Assembly: GCF_037892605.1 (NCBI RefSeq)
Contig: NZ_JBBKTU010000001.1
Location: forward strand, 2,852,001-2,916,000
Length of the DNA: 64,000 nucleotides
From: Lacibacter sp. H407
GTDB taxonomy: Bacteria > Bacteroidota > Bacteroidia > Chitinophagales > Chitinophagaceae
Direction: 5' to 3'
A program made the translations under genes and the position numbers. A model generated the notes under the pieces. That model made no database searches. It worked only from the letters and a program-made list of their open reading frames with translations, and was not told where the DNA came from. Shown piece by piece: positions 34,698 to 44,970 of the stretch (within the stretch, counting starts at the first letter, position 1; every line of letters begins with the position of its first letter).

Positions 34698-35528
34698 TTA
34701 GCTTGTAGCTTCCTCTTCCTCCTCATCCATCTCAATGATCTTGTCTTCCTGATTCATTTTGGTGAGGTTGTTTCGCTGCAGAATTTCTTTGGCGAGGTTA
34801 AGATAGTTGATGGCCCCCTTGCTTTCACTGTCGTAGAGAATAACAGGTTTACCAAAACTAGGTGCTTCACTTAAACGTGTATTGCGATGAATGATCGAAT
34901 CAAATACAATGCCTTCAAAGTGGCGACGTACTTCGCTCACCACCTGGTTACACAAACGCAAACGTCCATCATACATTGTCATCAAAATACCTTCAATTAC
35001 CAATTGCGGATTCAAACGGCTTTGTACAATTTTAATAGTGTTGAGCAATTTGCCCAACCCTTCCAATGCAAAAAATTCAGTTTGTACAGGCACCACTACT
35101 GCATCAGCTGCAGTTAATGCATTCACAGTTATTAATCCAAGTGATGGAGAGCAATCGATAATAATAAAGTCGTAATCATTTTTTAAACCGGCCAGCAATT
35201 GTTTCATCACCGATTCACGGTTTGGCTGGTTGATCATTTCAATTTCAGCACCCACCAGATCAATATGCGAAGGAATGAGATCAAGATGCGGAATATCCGT
35301 TTTCAACACCACATCTTTTGCATTGGCGCCATTTACAAAACAATCGTATAAACTTTGTTGTACGTTGTGCAAATCAAAACCAACACCGGTAGTACTGTTG
35401 GCCTGCGGATCGGCATCCACCAATAATGTTTTGAATTCCAGTACAGCAAAACTGGCAGCAAGATTAATTGCTGTTGTGGTTTTACCGACTCCTCCTTTCT
35501 GATTGGCGATTCCAATAATTCTACCCAT
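34698..35528 (-). CDS. parA: ParA-family chromosome-partitioning ATPase
   Basis: A 276-residue ATPase of the ParA/Soj type. The deviant Walker A motif [14 protein letters not shown] lies at residues 11-24; other motifs are [34 protein letters not shown] and [20 protein letters not shown]. The C-terminus adds an unusual run of acidic residues ([13 protein letters not shown]). The usual partner parB is not next to it: fmt follows after 91 bases and a UPF0173 gene precedes it. It is most likely the chromosomal ParA, with parB elsewhere. Confidence 0.92.
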   Translation of the reverse strand: MGRIIGIANQKGGVGKTTTAINLAASFAVLEFKTLLVDADPQANSTTGVGFDLHNVQQSLYDCFVNGANAKDVVLKTDIPHLDLIPSHIDLVGAEIEMINQPNRESVMKQLLAGLKNDYDFIIIDCSPSLGLITVNALTAADAVVVPVQTEFFALEGLGKLLNTIKIVQSRLNPQLVIEGILMTMYDGRLRLCNQVVSEVRRHFEGIVFDSIIHRNTRLSEAPSFGKPVILYDSESKGAINYLNLAKEILQRNNLTKMNQEDKIIEMDEEEEEATS

Positions 35529-35581
35529 AGTAATTTCGTTCCTGCTTTGTGCTGCCTGCCGCTGGCATGTATATCCGGCTG

Positions 35582-36262
35582 TTAAATGTCTATTGTTTCT
35601 CCAATTGCCGGCAACAGTAATTGCAATCCGTTCTTTTCAAAATGCTGCCTGGCTTTATCGGTATCAATTTCAATCAATTCAAATGTGTTGTAATGAACAC
35701 CCACTACTTTACTGCAACCCATCATATGCGCCGCTCTTACTGCATCTTCGTAGCCCATGGTAAGATTGTCTCCAATCGGCAAAATACAAAAGGCAAGCGG
35801 AGCACCTTGCGGCACCAGTTGCATTTCAAGGGTTAGTCCTGTGTCGCCGCTGTAATAAAAAGGCGATTCACCGTTTATTACAAAACCCATTGGGTTACCG
35901 CCATAGCTTCCATCTGGTAGTGACGATGAATGCTGTGCCATCACACAACGTACTGTTCCAAATTCAAAATTCCAACGGCCCCCGATATTCATGGGATGCG
36001 TGTTGGTTATTCCATTTTTTTGCAACCACAAATGAATTTCCCAATTGCAGATCACCTTTGCTTTGGTACGGGCCGCAATACTTACACAATCGGCAATATG
36101 ATCGGCATGTCCATGACTCACAAATACATAATCCGCCTCAATTGATGTAATGTCTACTTTATCTTTTGCCAGTTCATTCAGCGAAATAAAAGGATCAAAA
36201 AGTAATTTCGTTCCTTTTACGTCTATACCAAAGCAGGAATGGCCATAATAGGTAAAATTCAT
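35582..36262 (-). CDS. UPF0173-type metal-dependent hydrolase
   Basis: A 226-residue metallo-beta-lactamase-fold protein. Metal ligands are His50, His52, Asp54 and His55 in [11 protein letters not shown], with further family motifs [20 protein letters not shown] at the N-terminus, [33 protein letters not shown] and [16 protein letters not shown] chose the ATG at 36262 because the family starts with this beta strand; an upstream in-frame start at 36301 adds 13 unlikely residues. The substrate is unknown. It lies 53 bases upstream of parA on the same strand. Confidence 0.93.
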   Translation of the reverse strand: MNFTYYGHSCFGIDVKGTKLLFDPFISLNELAKDKVDITSIEADYVFVSHGHADHIADCVSIAARTKAKVICNWEIHLWLQKNGITNTHPMNIGGRWNFEFGTVRCVMAQHSSSLPDGSYGGNPMGFVINGESPFYYSGDTGLTLEMQLVPQGAPLAFCILPIGDNLTMGYEDAVRAAHMMGCSKVVGVHYNTFELIEIDTDKARQHFEKNGLQLLLPAIGETIDI

Positions 36263-36454
36263 ATTGTAACGGTTTTGATGAGCTATTGTACGTAACAGCA
36301 ATGCTGTGTTGGCAGGTTAGGCCATCCTGACAAAAATAAGGCTTCGGCATAATATTCGGGAACAATACTTATCCCCTGATGTTATACAAGAAACCGTGTA
36401 ACTGTTTGAAATTTAACAGGCAGTTGTTTTATTTATTCCTCAATTTTGACACTT

Positions 36455-37711
36455 ATGCGACGTTTAGCCGGATCATGGATATTTTTAGTAATTTTTCTGA
36501 TAGTGGACATTTATGTATTCCAGGCCCTGCGTACAGTGGCCGATAGTTGGGCACCACGTACCCGCCTGATAGTGTATGCTGTATACTGGGGCATCAGTAT
36601 TCTTTCATTTGCTTTAATGCTGAGCATCACGTTTACGAATTATGAATCGTGGCACAAGTTGTTACGTACCTATGCTTTTGCTGTTGTGATCGGTTTGTTC
36701 CTGGCCAAAATCCTGGCCAGTGCTTTTTTCCTGGTAGATGATGTACGGCGTGTTGTACAATGGGCGGGCAGTTTTATTTTCCCCAACTGGAATCCTAAAA
36801 ATGCAGGCACAGGTACCGGCATTACCCGTTCGATGTTTTTAAGCTGGGCTGGTTTGGCAGTTGGTGGCGGTTTGTTTACATCATTGATATATGGATTTGG
36901 AAATAAGTACAAATACAATCTTCAGAAACTGGCATTAAGTTTCAGCAATCTCCCGCAGGCATTCAAAGGATTTAAGATCATTCATGTGAGTGATATTCAT
37001 AGCGGCAGTTTTACAGATAAAGAAGCCGTACGGAAGGGGATCGATAAGATCAATGAGCAGAATGCAGATGTCGTTTTGTTTACCGGCGACCTTGTGAATT
37101 ACAGTGCTGAAGAAATGAAAGAATACATGGATGTATTTTCTGCACTGAAAGCAAACTATGGTGTGTATGCAACATTGGGCAACCATGATTATGGTTTTCC
37201 TACAGGTGCCAGCAGGGAAGAAGTACGGCATAAACAATTGGCTAATGCGGCAGGTGTGGTAGAAGTACATAAAAAGCTTGGTTGGAAAACATTGAGCAAT
37301 GAACATGTGATGATTGAAAAAGACGGACAACAGATCGCCATACTTGGTGTTGATAATACCAGTGCCAAAGCAAATTTTCCATCGTTTGGTAAATTGCCGG
37401 AAACACATGCAGCGGCCAAAGAGTCACCGTTTAAAATTTTAATGAGCCACGATCCTTCGCATTGGAATTCGGAAGTAACATCGCAGTTTAAGGATATTGA
37501 TCTCACATTATCAGGTCATACACATGGTATGCAGTTTGGTGTAGAAATTCCCGGTTTCCGTTGGAGTCCCGTAAAATACGTGTACAAACAATGGGCAGGT
37601 TTGTATGAAGAGGCCAATCAGAAATTGTACGTAAACCGAGGCTTTGGATTTATAGGTTACCCGGGCAGGGTGGGCATTTTGCCGGAGATCACCTTGATCG
37701 AGTTGACATAA
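36455..37711 (+). CDS. Membrane-bound metallophosphoesterase
   Basis: A 418-residue protein. The first 155 residues hold about four membrane spans (SWIFLVIFLIVDIYVFQAL, AVYWGISILSFALML, FAVVIGLFLAKILASAFFL). The C-terminal half is a calcineurin-like phosphoesterase with the metal-binding motifs HVSDIHSG, FTGDLVNY, TLGNHDYG, LMSHDPSHW and LSGHTHGMQFG. This layout is that of YkoQ/YpbG-type phosphoesterases, whose substrates are unclear. CAATTTTG six bases before the ATG may be the promoter's -7 element. Confidence 0.93.
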   Translation: MRRLAGSWIFLVIFLIVDIYVFQALRTVADSWAPRTRLIVYAVYWGISILSFALMLSITFTNYESWHKLLRTYAFAVVIGLFLAKILASAFFLVDDVRRVVQWAGSFIFPNWNPKNAGTGTGITRSMFLSWAGLAVGGGLFTSLIYGFGNKYKYNLQKLALSFSNLPQAFKGFKIIHVSDIHSGSFTDKEAVRKGIDKINEQNADVVLFTGDLVNYSAEEMKEYMDVFSALKANYGVYATLGNHDYGFPTGASREEVRHKQLANAAGVVEVHKKLGWKTLSNEHVMIEKDGQQIAILGVDNTSAKANFPSFGKLPETHAAAKESPFKILMSHDPSHWNSEVTSQFKDIDLTLSGHTHGMQFGVEIPGFRWSPVKYVYKQWAGLYEEANQKLYVNRGFGFIGYPGRVGILPEITLIELT

Positions 37712-37758
37712 TTTTTTACAGCCATTAAACTATCTTGCAGCCGGTTCGTCTATTGGAT

Positions 37759-37766
37759 TAACCTTG
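37759..37766 (+). promoter_or_regulatory. -7 element TAACCTTG with -33 TTG
   Basis: TAACCTTG differs by one base from TAnnTTTG and has a TTG at 37735-37737, 21 bases upstream, the expected spacing. The element ends five bases before the ATG at 37772. Confidence 0.45.
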
Positions 37767-37771
37767 CCCGC

Positions 37772-38776
37772 ATGCTTAAACCATTTATTCTATTCGCAGT
37801 GCTGTTTTGTTTTTGTTCTGTAGTCAATGCGCAGGAAGCAAAAACTGATTCAGTTATGATCAATGTCGATTCGCTTGAAAAAGAGCTCGACGATTTCCTT
37901 GCATTTTATGATTCATTGAAAGCGCCTAAAAGTTATTGGTTGTTATCATTGGGCGTAGGGAATACACAATTCAGTGTACGTAACGTAGCATTGAATGCAC
38001 AGCAATCAGCCACCAACCTCAGCTTTACACCCACCATCGGGTATTATCATAAAAGCGGGTTGGGAATTACTTACAATAATTATATTTTAACGGAGGCCGG
38101 TAAATCGCAACTGTTGCAACATGCGCTTACATTCTCGTACGATCAAACACAGTTGGAAAAAGTGTCCTACGGAGTTTCCTATACACGTTTTTTGGGGAAG
38201 AAGGAATTTGTAAATACATCATCACCTTACGATAATGATTTGCTGGCTTATGTACAGGTGGGCAAAGGAAAATTCAGGCCGGGTGTAATGCTTGGCTTTT
38301 CGGGTGGCCGTTACCGTGAAACATTACAATACCTCGATTCGCAGCAGATACGCTTACCATTAACAGGCGAATTGGTTACACAATATTTTTATGTGAGTGA
38401 TACATCCAATATTCGTATCAGAGACCTTTCATTGATTCCTTATGTAAGGTACGATTGGGTACTCGATGGAATTGGTAAGAAAGATTATTTCAGTTTGCAA
38501 CCTACGTTGATGTTGTTGGGATCAGCTACACGGGTAACAGTTGATTCAAAAGGAACTGTTCGTCAGCGACGGTTATTGAGCCGCAGCAGAAGTTATTCCG
38601 GAACCGATTCGCAAACAAATGCATTTCAATTTCAATCGTTGGGTTTGCAGTTAGATGCATCGTGGTACATCGGCAAGTTCTTTTTAAATCCACAGGTTTA
38701 TTTTGATTATTACCTGTTGAGCAGTCAAAACAAACTCAGCACTTTGTACAGTGTGCAAGCCGGGTTTATGTTTTAA
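37772..38776 (+). CDS. Outer-membrane barrel protein of unknown function
   Basis: A 334-residue protein with a signal peptide ending at about residue 21 (VVNAQ). A short acidic helix (MINVDSLEKELDDFLAFYDS) is followed by alternating beta strands rich in Tyr, Ser and Gly (GLGITYNNYILTEAG, VSYGVSYTRFLGKKEF, LSLIPYVRYDWVL) and an aromatic C-terminal residue after the last strand (YSVQAGFMF), the normal sign of a beta-barrel. No close family is recognised. The next gene is also a barrel protein, about 100 bases further on, and may be co-regulated. Confidence 0.8.
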   Translation: MLKPFILFAVLFCFCSVVNAQEAKTDSVMINVDSLEKELDDFLAFYDSLKAPKSYWLLSLGVGNTQFSVRNVALNAQQSATNLSFTPTIGYYHKSGLGITYNNYILTEAGKSQLLQHALTFSYDQTQLEKVSYGVSYTRFLGKKEFVNTSSPYDNDLLAYVQVGKGKFRPGVMLGFSGGRYRETLQYLDSQQIRLPLTGELVTQYFYVSDTSNIRIRDLSLIPYVRYDWVLDGIGKKDYFSLQPTLMLLGSATRVTVDSKGTVRQRRLLSRSRSYSGTDSQTNAFQFQSLGLQLDASWYIGKFFLNPQVYFDYYLLSSQNKLSTLYSVQAGFMF

Positions 38777-38873
38777 TTAATTTTGGCACGGTTCTTCTTA
38801 ACATATTTTTACCGAGGCATTTAAATGATTGGCATTTAATTCGCCGTTAGTAGTTCAACTAAACTTCAAAAGA

Positions 38874-39458
38874 ATGAAAAAGTATCTGGTCCTTATCTTA
38901 GTAGCCATCACCGCATCTTCTGTTTCGTTTGCACAGTTTCGTATTGGTCCAAAATTGGGCGCAAATATTGGTAAAATTGAAGGAAAGGGATTTGATGAAC
39001 AATACAAACTCGGTTATCATCTCGGCGCATTCGTAGAAATTCCGTTAGGGAAAAAATTTGGCCTTCAACCGGAAGTGTTGTGGAACCAGATCAATTCTGA
39101 TACTGCATCAAATTTCAGACAGATCTATCAGAATCTTGGTCAGCAGGAATTATCAAATCCACAATTGAATTATCTCAGCATCCCTTTGTTACTTATATAC
39201 AAGCCGATAAAATACCTCTCGTTACAGGCAGGTCCGCAATTTGGTGTTTTGATAAATAAAGACAAGACATTGATCGATAATGGAGGCGAGGCATTTAAAA
39301 ATGGCGATTTTTCTATGCTCTTTGGAGCACAGTTAAATATTCTTCGTGTAAGAGTGTACGGACGGTATGCCATTGGTTTAAATAATATCAATGATCTTCA
39401 AAGCCAGGAAAAATGGAAAACCACCGGCTTCCAATTAGGTGTTGGTTTAGCACTTTAA
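38874..39458 (+). CDS. PorT-family outer-membrane beta-barrel protein
   Basis: A 194-residue protein with a signal peptide (SSVSFAQ) and the small-barrel pattern of PorT-like porin-family proteins: FRIGPKLGANIGKI, YKLGYHLGAFVEIPL, KFGLQPEVLWNQI, NYLSIPLLLIYKPIKYLSLQ and, at the end, WKTTGFQLGVGLAL. Such proteins are abundant in Bacteroidota and mostly of unknown function; the original PorT belongs to type IX secretion, but this short version need not. The ATG at 38874 begins the signal peptide. A terminator follows. Confidence 0.88.
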   Translation: MKKYLVLILVAITASSVSFAQFRIGPKLGANIGKIEGKGFDEQYKLGYHLGAFVEIPLGKKFGLQPEVLWNQINSDTASNFRQIYQNLGQQELSNPQLNYLSIPLLLIYKPIKYLSLQAGPQFGVLINKDKTLIDNGGEAFKNGDFSMLFGAQLNILRVRVYGRYAIGLNNINDLQSQEKWKTTGFQLGVGLAL

Positions 39459-39478
39459 AACTTACATCTCCATATAGC

Positions 39479-39518
39479 AAAGGCTCTCCTGTTAAAGCAG
39501 GGGAGCTTTTTATTTTTG
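39479..39518 (+). terminator. Intrinsic terminator after the PorT-like gene
   Basis: AGGCTCTCCTG and CAGGGGAGCTT pair around a six-base loop, followed by TTTTTATTTTT. Confidence 0.85.
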
Positions 39519-39601
39519 TACCGTTCATCATGAACAATAACTGTTAACAGTTATAATATCTTTGAATCATATATATTTACCCCTTCAAAAAAACATTCTA
39601 T

Positions 39602-42600
39602 ATGCAACGTAAAGGACTACACCTGCTGTTGATTCTCCCCTTTGTTTTATTTCTTTTTTCTACTACGCTGGCCCAACAAGCCCGAACGGAAAAAATTCCC
39701 TTTGATTCGAAAGTAAAAATGGGGAAACTGGAAAATGGATTAACCTATTTCATTCGCCCCAATCAAAAACCGGAAAAACGTGTGGAGCTGCGTTTAGTGG
39801 TAAATGTGGGTTCTATTGTTGAAGACGCCGATCAACTTGGGTTGGCACATATGATGGAACATATGGCATTTAATGGTACCAAAAATTTTAAGAAGAATGA
39901 TATCGTTTCGTACCTGCAGGAAATTGGCGTAGGGTTTGGAAACGATCTCAACGCTTATACAAGTTTTGATGAAACAGTCTACATTCTTCCTATTCCTGTT
40001 GATAAGCCGGGTAATCTTGAAAAAGGTTTCCAGATACTGGAAGACTGGGCGCACAATGTTACCAACCTTGATGAAGATATTGATGGCGAACGTGCCGTGA
40101 TCTTAGAAGAAAGCCGATCTGGTAAAGGTGCAGAAGAACGCATGTTTCGTAAAATTTTACCGGGATTATTTGCCGGCTCATTGTATGCTGATCGTTTACC
40201 TATCGGTAAAGACAGCATCATTCAGAATTTTAAATATGATGCGATCCGTCGTTTTTATAAAGATTGGTACCGTCCTGATCTGATGGCAGTAGTAGTGGTT
40301 GGTGATATTACCACCGAAGCTGCGGAAGCACTCATAAGGAAACATTTTGCAGGGATCAAAAACCCGGCAAATCCACGTGAACGGAAGTATGCACCCGTGG
40401 CACCTTATGCGGCCAATGAAGTAATGATCCTGACCGATAAAGAAGCTTCTTCAAGTGAAGTGGCCATTAATTTTCCTTCGTTTGTGGCAGAACCATCTGC
40501 AACTGTTGAAGATTACAGGAACAGTATTTTGCGTGGATTGTTTACACGAATGCTCAACCAACGTTTACAGGAGCTGACCCAAAAAGAAAATCCACCATTC
40601 AACTTTGCCGGGAGTGGTTTTGGTTCGTATGCAAGAGGCTACGATGCATTCTCTGTATTTGCCGGAGTAGGAACAGGAGATGTAAAAAAAGCAACACAAG
40701 CATTGCTGGAAGAAATTGAACGTGTAAAACGATTTGGGTTTACTGCAACAGAACTTGAACGCAGTAAGAAAACAACGTTGAGTAATTATGAACGTTCTTA
40801 CAACAACCGTGATAAAACAGAAAGTGCCAATTACGTGAACGAATATGTGAACTACTTTTTGAAAGCTGATCCAACGCCGGGTATTGAATATGAATTTGAA
40901 AAAGTGAAAGAACTTTTACCGGGTGTTACCATTGAAGAAGTAAATGCATTGGTAAATAAATACATCAAGGGAGTGGAGAATCGGTTTACCTATATCACCC
41001 AACCGGAACCAAAGGCTGGTGAAAAATTGGCAACAGAAGAGGAGATACTGGCGTTTTTCCCTGCAGCAGAAAAAGCAGATATCAAAGCATATGAAGATAA
41101 AGCGGTTGCTTCTTCTTTAATTCAAACGAAGCCGAAAGCCGGTACTGTAACAGCAACAAAGAAAAATGCAGCACTTGGTACTACTGAACTTACACTCAGC
41201 AACGGTATTAAAGTAACGTTGAAGTCAACTGATTTTAAAGCCGATCAGATCTTGATGTCGTCAGTGCGTCCCGGTGGAAAAAACAATTATAGCCTGGCCG
41301 ATAAATTCAATGCAGAGTATGCAGTACCGGTTGTTACATCAATGGGTGTGGGCGAATTTTCACCTGTTGATCTGCGGAAGGTATTAGCTGGTAAAACGGT
41401 ACAGGTAAATCCATTCCTTACAGCAGCCAGTGAAGGAGTAAGAGGTAGTTCTACAGTAAAGGATATTGAAACAATGTTCCAGTTAACCTGGTTAACGTTT
41501 ACAAATCCGCGGATGGATACAACCTTGTTCAAATCATATATTCAACGGAACAAATCACAATATGCAATGATGGGGGCTAATCCGCAGTTTGCATTTATTG
41601 ATACGTTATACAGCGAATTGTACAGTAACAATCCACTTGCACCTATTGCACTGCCCAAAGCAGAAAACTTTTCAAAGATCGATCTCAAGCGTTCAATGGA
41701 AATTTATAAAGAGCGTTTTGGCGATGCAGGAAGTATGGAGTTTGTATTTGTAGGAAGTTTTAAAGAAGAAGAGATCATTCCACTTATTGAACAATACATT
41801 GCCAGCTTGCCAACTACAAAAAAGAAGTTTGCAACGGTTGATAACAAAGTGCGTCCTGTAAAAGGTAAACGTGAAATGATGGTGAAGAAAGGGAAAGAAG
41901 AGCGTAGCCTTATTATTCAATTCCATTCAGGTGAAGTTCCTTTTAGCCAGGATCTTGAATTGAAAGCACAGGCTGCATCGGAAGTGCTCAACATCCGTAT
42001 CATAGAAGAGTTACGTGAAAAGATCGGTGGTATTTATGGAGGCGGCATCTTTGGTTCGTTGGAACGTGAGCCTTACAATAACTATACGTTTGCAGTACAA
42101 TTGCCTTGCGGTCCGGAGAAAGCAGATACGCTGTTAAAAGCGGTGAACCGAGAAATTAAAGAGATCGCTACCAAAGGCCCTTCTCAACAAAACCTGGATA
42201 AAGTAAAACAGCAATGGCGTGAGCAACATAAGATCGATATTAAAGAAAATGAAGACTGGCTTTCTGCAATTACGGAAAGTAAATTCCCGGGCAACGATAT
42301 TGATTACTTTGTGAACTATGAGAAATACATCGACAAGCTCACTGTGAAAGATGTACAACAGGCTGCAGCGAAATTATTGAATGGTCCGAATGTATTTACC
42401 GCTATCCAGATGCCGGAGAATTATGTACCGGGCGAAGAAAAGAAAACAGCGGAGCGTGATAACAATATTCTGCAAACCATCGAAATTGATAAGCCTGAAA
42501 TTAAAATTGAATTGTTTGACAATGGTGAAATTGATGGCGACAGTGTAACCGTTTATTTCAACAGCTATCCGGTTCTCAGCAAAAAACAACTGACGGATAA

Positions 42601-42790
42601 AGTAACCACGTTGAATGTAAAGGCATTAAAAGGCAGAAAGAACAACCTTGTGATGTTTGCAGAGAATCTCGGCACAACACCTCCTAACACAGCCTTGATG
42701 CGTATCACCGCAGGTGGTAAGGTGTACAATATTACCGTTGAGAGTGATAAGAAGAAAAACGGAACGATCGTGTTTAAATGGATAGAGTAG
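39602..42790 (+). CDS. M16-family zinc metallopeptidase with extra C-terminal domain
   Basis: A 1062-residue exported peptidase (signal ending TTLAQ). The inverted zinc motif HMMEH has His83, Glu86 and His87, and the distal ligand lies in GERAVILEE. Two M16 halves are present, the second lacking the zinc site, as usual for full-length members. After about residue 960 there is an added domain of about 95 residues (IKIELFDNGEIDGDSVTVYF, AENLGTTPPNTALMRITAGG) not part of M16. The length exceeds typical pitrilysin-like members of about 930-950 residues for that reason. It presumably degrades peptides in the periplasm. Confidence 0.93.
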   Translation: MQRKGLHLLLILPFVLFLFSTTLAQQARTEKIPFDSKVKMGKLENGLTYFIRPNQKPEKRVELRLVVNVGSIVEDADQLGLAHMMEHMAFNGTKNFKKNDIVSYLQEIGVGFGNDLNAYTSFDETVYILPIPVDKPGNLEKGFQILEDWAHNVTNLDEDIDGERAVILEESRSGKGAEERMFRKILPGLFAGSLYADRLPIGKDSIIQNFKYDAIRRFYKDWYRPDLMAVVVVGDITTEAAEALIRKHFAGIKNPANPRERKYAPVAPYAANEVMILTDKEASSSEVAINFPSFVAEPSATVEDYRNSILRGLFTRMLNQRLQELTQKENPPFNFAGSGFGSYARGYDAFSVFAGVGTGDVKKATQALLEEIERVKRFGFTATELERSKKTTLSNYERSYNNRDKTESANYVNEYVNYFLKADPTPGIEYEFEKVKELLPGVTIEEVNALVNKYIKGVENRFTYITQPEPKAGEKLATEEEILAFFPAAEKADIKAYEDKAVASSLIQTKPKAGTVTATKKNAALGTTELTLSNGIKVTLKSTDFKADQILMSSVRPGGKNNYSLADKFNAEYAVPVVTSMGVGEFSPVDLRKVLAGKTVQVNPFLTAASEGVRGSSTVKDIETMFQLTWLTFTNPRMDTTLFKSYIQRNKSQYAMMGANPQFAFIDTLYSELYSNNPLAPIALPKAENFSKIDLKRSMEIYKERFGDAGSMEFVFVGSFKEEEIIPLIEQYIASLPTTKKKFATVDNKVRPVKGKREMMVKKGKEERSLIIQFHSGEVPFSQDLELKAQAASEVLNIRIIEELREKIGGIYGGGIFGSLEREPYNNYTFAVQLPCGPEKADTLLKAVNREIKEIATKGPSQQNLDKVKQQWREQHKIDIKENEDWLSAITESKFPGNDIDYFVNYEKYIDKLTVKDVQQAAAKLLNGPNVFTAIQMPENYVPGEEKKTAERDNNILQTIEIDKPEIKIELFDNGEIDGDSVTVYFNSYPVLSKKQLTDKVTTLNVKALKGRKNNLVMFAENLGTTPPNTALMRITAGGKVYNITVESDKKKNGTIVFKWIE

Positions 42791-42845
42791 TTAATGACTG
42801 CTCACCCGAAGTGTGACTGTTCATCATAGAAGAATTTAAATAATG

Positions 42846-42880
42846 AAGAGGGTCGATGCGAAGCATCGACCCTCTTTTTG
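42846..42880 (+). terminator. Strong terminator after the M16 gene
   Basis: GAGGGTCGATGC and GCATCGACCCTC form a perfect 12-bp stem with a GAA loop, followed by TTTTTG. It lies between convergent genes. Confidence 0.9.
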
Positions 42881-42918
42881 TTTTATCTTTTTCAAAGTTG
42901 AAGGGCGCTCAGGACTCA

Positions 42919-44808
42919 TTAAATCACTTCCACATTCCTTTCAACAAAGGCTGTAAGATCAGCGCCTTTCAACAACCCTTGTGCAAGCAGCGCCAGATCA
43001 AATGCCTGCTTGGCAATTACTGTTTGCTGCGCTTCTTCTGCACTCAACAGCTTACTGATGAGTTTATGATTGGCATTGATGGCTACTTTGTAATTATCGG
43101 GCATACTGCCATAAAAGCCCATCATACCGCCACCGCCAAGCTTGCTCATATCTTTCATACGGCGCATCCATTCTTCCATAGTAATGGTTACCGGCATTGT
43201 TTCAGCAGGTAAACTTTCCAATTCAACTTTCATGGTTGCATTGTTGATGGCTTTTTCAAATACCGCTTTTACTTTGTTGCGTTCTTCTTCCGTTAATTGA
43301 TGTGCAGGTGCATCTTCTTTTACAATCAGTTTGTCCGGAACATCTGCATCCACCCGTTTCATACTTGTTTTCTCCAGCTTCATTTCGAGGTGCTGAATAA
43401 AGTGGGTATCAATTGGAGAGTTCATCAGCAATACATCATAGTTCTTTTTTGCAGCAGCCTGTACGTAACTGTGCTGATGTTCTGCATCAATGGTATACAG
43501 ATAAACAAGATTACCTTCTTTATCGGTTTGAAAATCTTTCACCTTCGCATTGTACTCATCCAATGTGTAATGCTCATTGCTTGTATTGGTGAGTAATAAA
43601 AAGTCTTTCGCTTTATCATAAAACTTCTCATCAGAAATGGCACCGTACTTGACAAACAAACCAATGTCGGTCCATTTTTCTTCGTAAGCTTTACGGTCTT
43701 TCTTAAAGAGTTCGCTCAGCTTATCCGCTACTTTGCGACTGATATAGCTGTTGATCTTTTTTACATTGCTATCGGCCTGCAGGAACGAACGGCTAACATT
43801 CAGCGGAATATCCGGTGAATCGATCACACCATGCAGCAACAATAAAAATTCAGGAACAATATCTTTTACCTCATCAGTAATAAATACCTGGCGACTGAAT
43901 AGTTTGATCTTATTCTTTTGTACTTCAAAATCATTTTTCAATTTGGGGAAATACAATACACCGGTAAGGTTAAACGGATAATCTACATTGAGATGGATCC
44001 AGAATAACGGCTCTTCACTAAACGGATATAGCTCACGGTAGAAATCGAGGTAATCTTCATCTTTCAATTCTGTAGGAGCCTTGGTCCAGATAGGATTGGT
44101 GTTGTTGATGATATTATCAACCGTAACGGTTTTGTATTTTGGTTTGCCTTCTTCATCTTCACCATCAGGTTCCGTTTCTTCTTTTGTACCAAATTGAACA
44201 GGCACCGGTAAAAACTTCGCATACTTATCAAGAATGCTTCCAATGCGTTGTTCTTCTAAAAACTCTTCTGATTCTGCATTGATGTACAGGATAATATCTG
44301 TTCCTCTTTCGGTACGTGTACCTTCTGTTATTTCAAACGAAGTACTGCCGTCGCAGATCCAACGGGCTGCCTCTGCTCCATCCTGATAGGAGAGTGTTTG
44401 AATTTCAACTTTATCAGCCACCATAAACGCCGAATAGAAACCCAGACCAAAACGTCCGATGATCTCATTGGCATCTTTTGCTTCTTTGAATTTTTCCATG
44501 AATTCTGTTGCACCGGAGAACGCCACCTGGTTGATGTATTTTTTAATTTCATCAGCCGTCATACCAATTCCGTTATCAGAAATGGTAATGGTTTTTGCGG
44601 TTGCATCAACTGCCACTTTTACCTTGAGTTCACCGAGCTCGTTGCTGTAATGTCCGAGTGAGCTGAGGCGTTTCATTTTCTGCGACGCATCCACTGCATT
44701 ACTTACCAATTCCCGCAGAAAAATTTCATTATCGGAGTATAAGAATTTCTTAATGATCGGGAAGATATTCTCCGTGTTAATGGAAATTGTTCCTTTTTCC
44801 TGTACCAT
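42919..44808 (-). CDS. htpG: Chaperone HtpG (Hsp90)
   Basis: A 629-residue ATP-dependent chaperone. The GHKL ATPase domain shows LRELVSNAVDASQKM, ITISDNGIGMTADEI, IGRFGLGFYSAFMVADKV and GTDIILYINAE. The middle domain is recognised by LFWIHLNVDYPFNLTGVLYF and LYSRQVFITDEV-type text (here LFSRQVFITDEVKDIVPEF, LNVSRSFLQADSN). The chosen ATG at 44808 begins MVQEKGTISINTENIFP, the normal Bacteroidota start; an in-frame ATG at 44883 would add 25 residues unlike the family. Confidence 0.97.
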   Translation of the reverse strand: MVQEKGTISINTENIFPIIKKFLYSDNEIFLRELVSNAVDASQKMKRLSSLGHYSNELGELKVKVAVDATAKTITISDNGIGMTADEIKKYINQVAFSGATEFMEKFKEAKDANEIIGRFGLGFYSAFMVADKVEIQTLSYQDGAEAARWICDGSTSFEITEGTRTERGTDIILYINAESEEFLEEQRIGSILDKYAKFLPVPVQFGTKEETEPDGEDEEGKPKYKTVTVDNIINNTNPIWTKAPTELKDEDYLDFYRELYPFSEEPLFWIHLNVDYPFNLTGVLYFPKLKNDFEVQKNKIKLFSRQVFITDEVKDIVPEFLLLLHGVIDSPDIPLNVSRSFLQADSNVKKINSYISRKVADKLSELFKKDRKAYEEKWTDIGLFVKYGAISDEKFYDKAKDFLLLTNTSNEHYTLDEYNAKVKDFQTDKEGNLVYLYTIDAEHQHSYVQAAAKKNYDVLLMNSPIDTHFIQHLEMKLEKTSMKRVDADVPDKLIVKEDAPAHQLTEEERNKVKAVFEKAINNATMKVELESLPAETMPVTITMEEWMRRMKDMSKLGGGGMMGFYGSMPDNYKVAINANHKLISKLLSAEEAQQTVIAKQAFDLALLAQGLLKGADLTAFVERNVEVI

Positions 44809-44970
44809 ACTGTTTGTTTTAAGCTGTTTTATTGACTGGCTGGGGTAAATCAATTGCTGTTCCAAATGCTGTTTATTTGCCACATTGACAGCATCTTATG
44901 CACACATGGTTTGGCAGCAACTCATTTCTGGCACTGACTTTGAACTTATGCCCTTGTTAAAATGATTTAT

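Noticed and set aside
34698-35528. ParA as a sign of an integrated plasmid
   Set aside because: All neighbours are core chromosomal genes and no replication or transfer gene is near.
36446-36454. TTGACA as a classical -35 box before the phosphoesterase gene
   Set aside because: It lies nine bases before the ATG, without a matching -10, and Bacteroidota use a different consensus.
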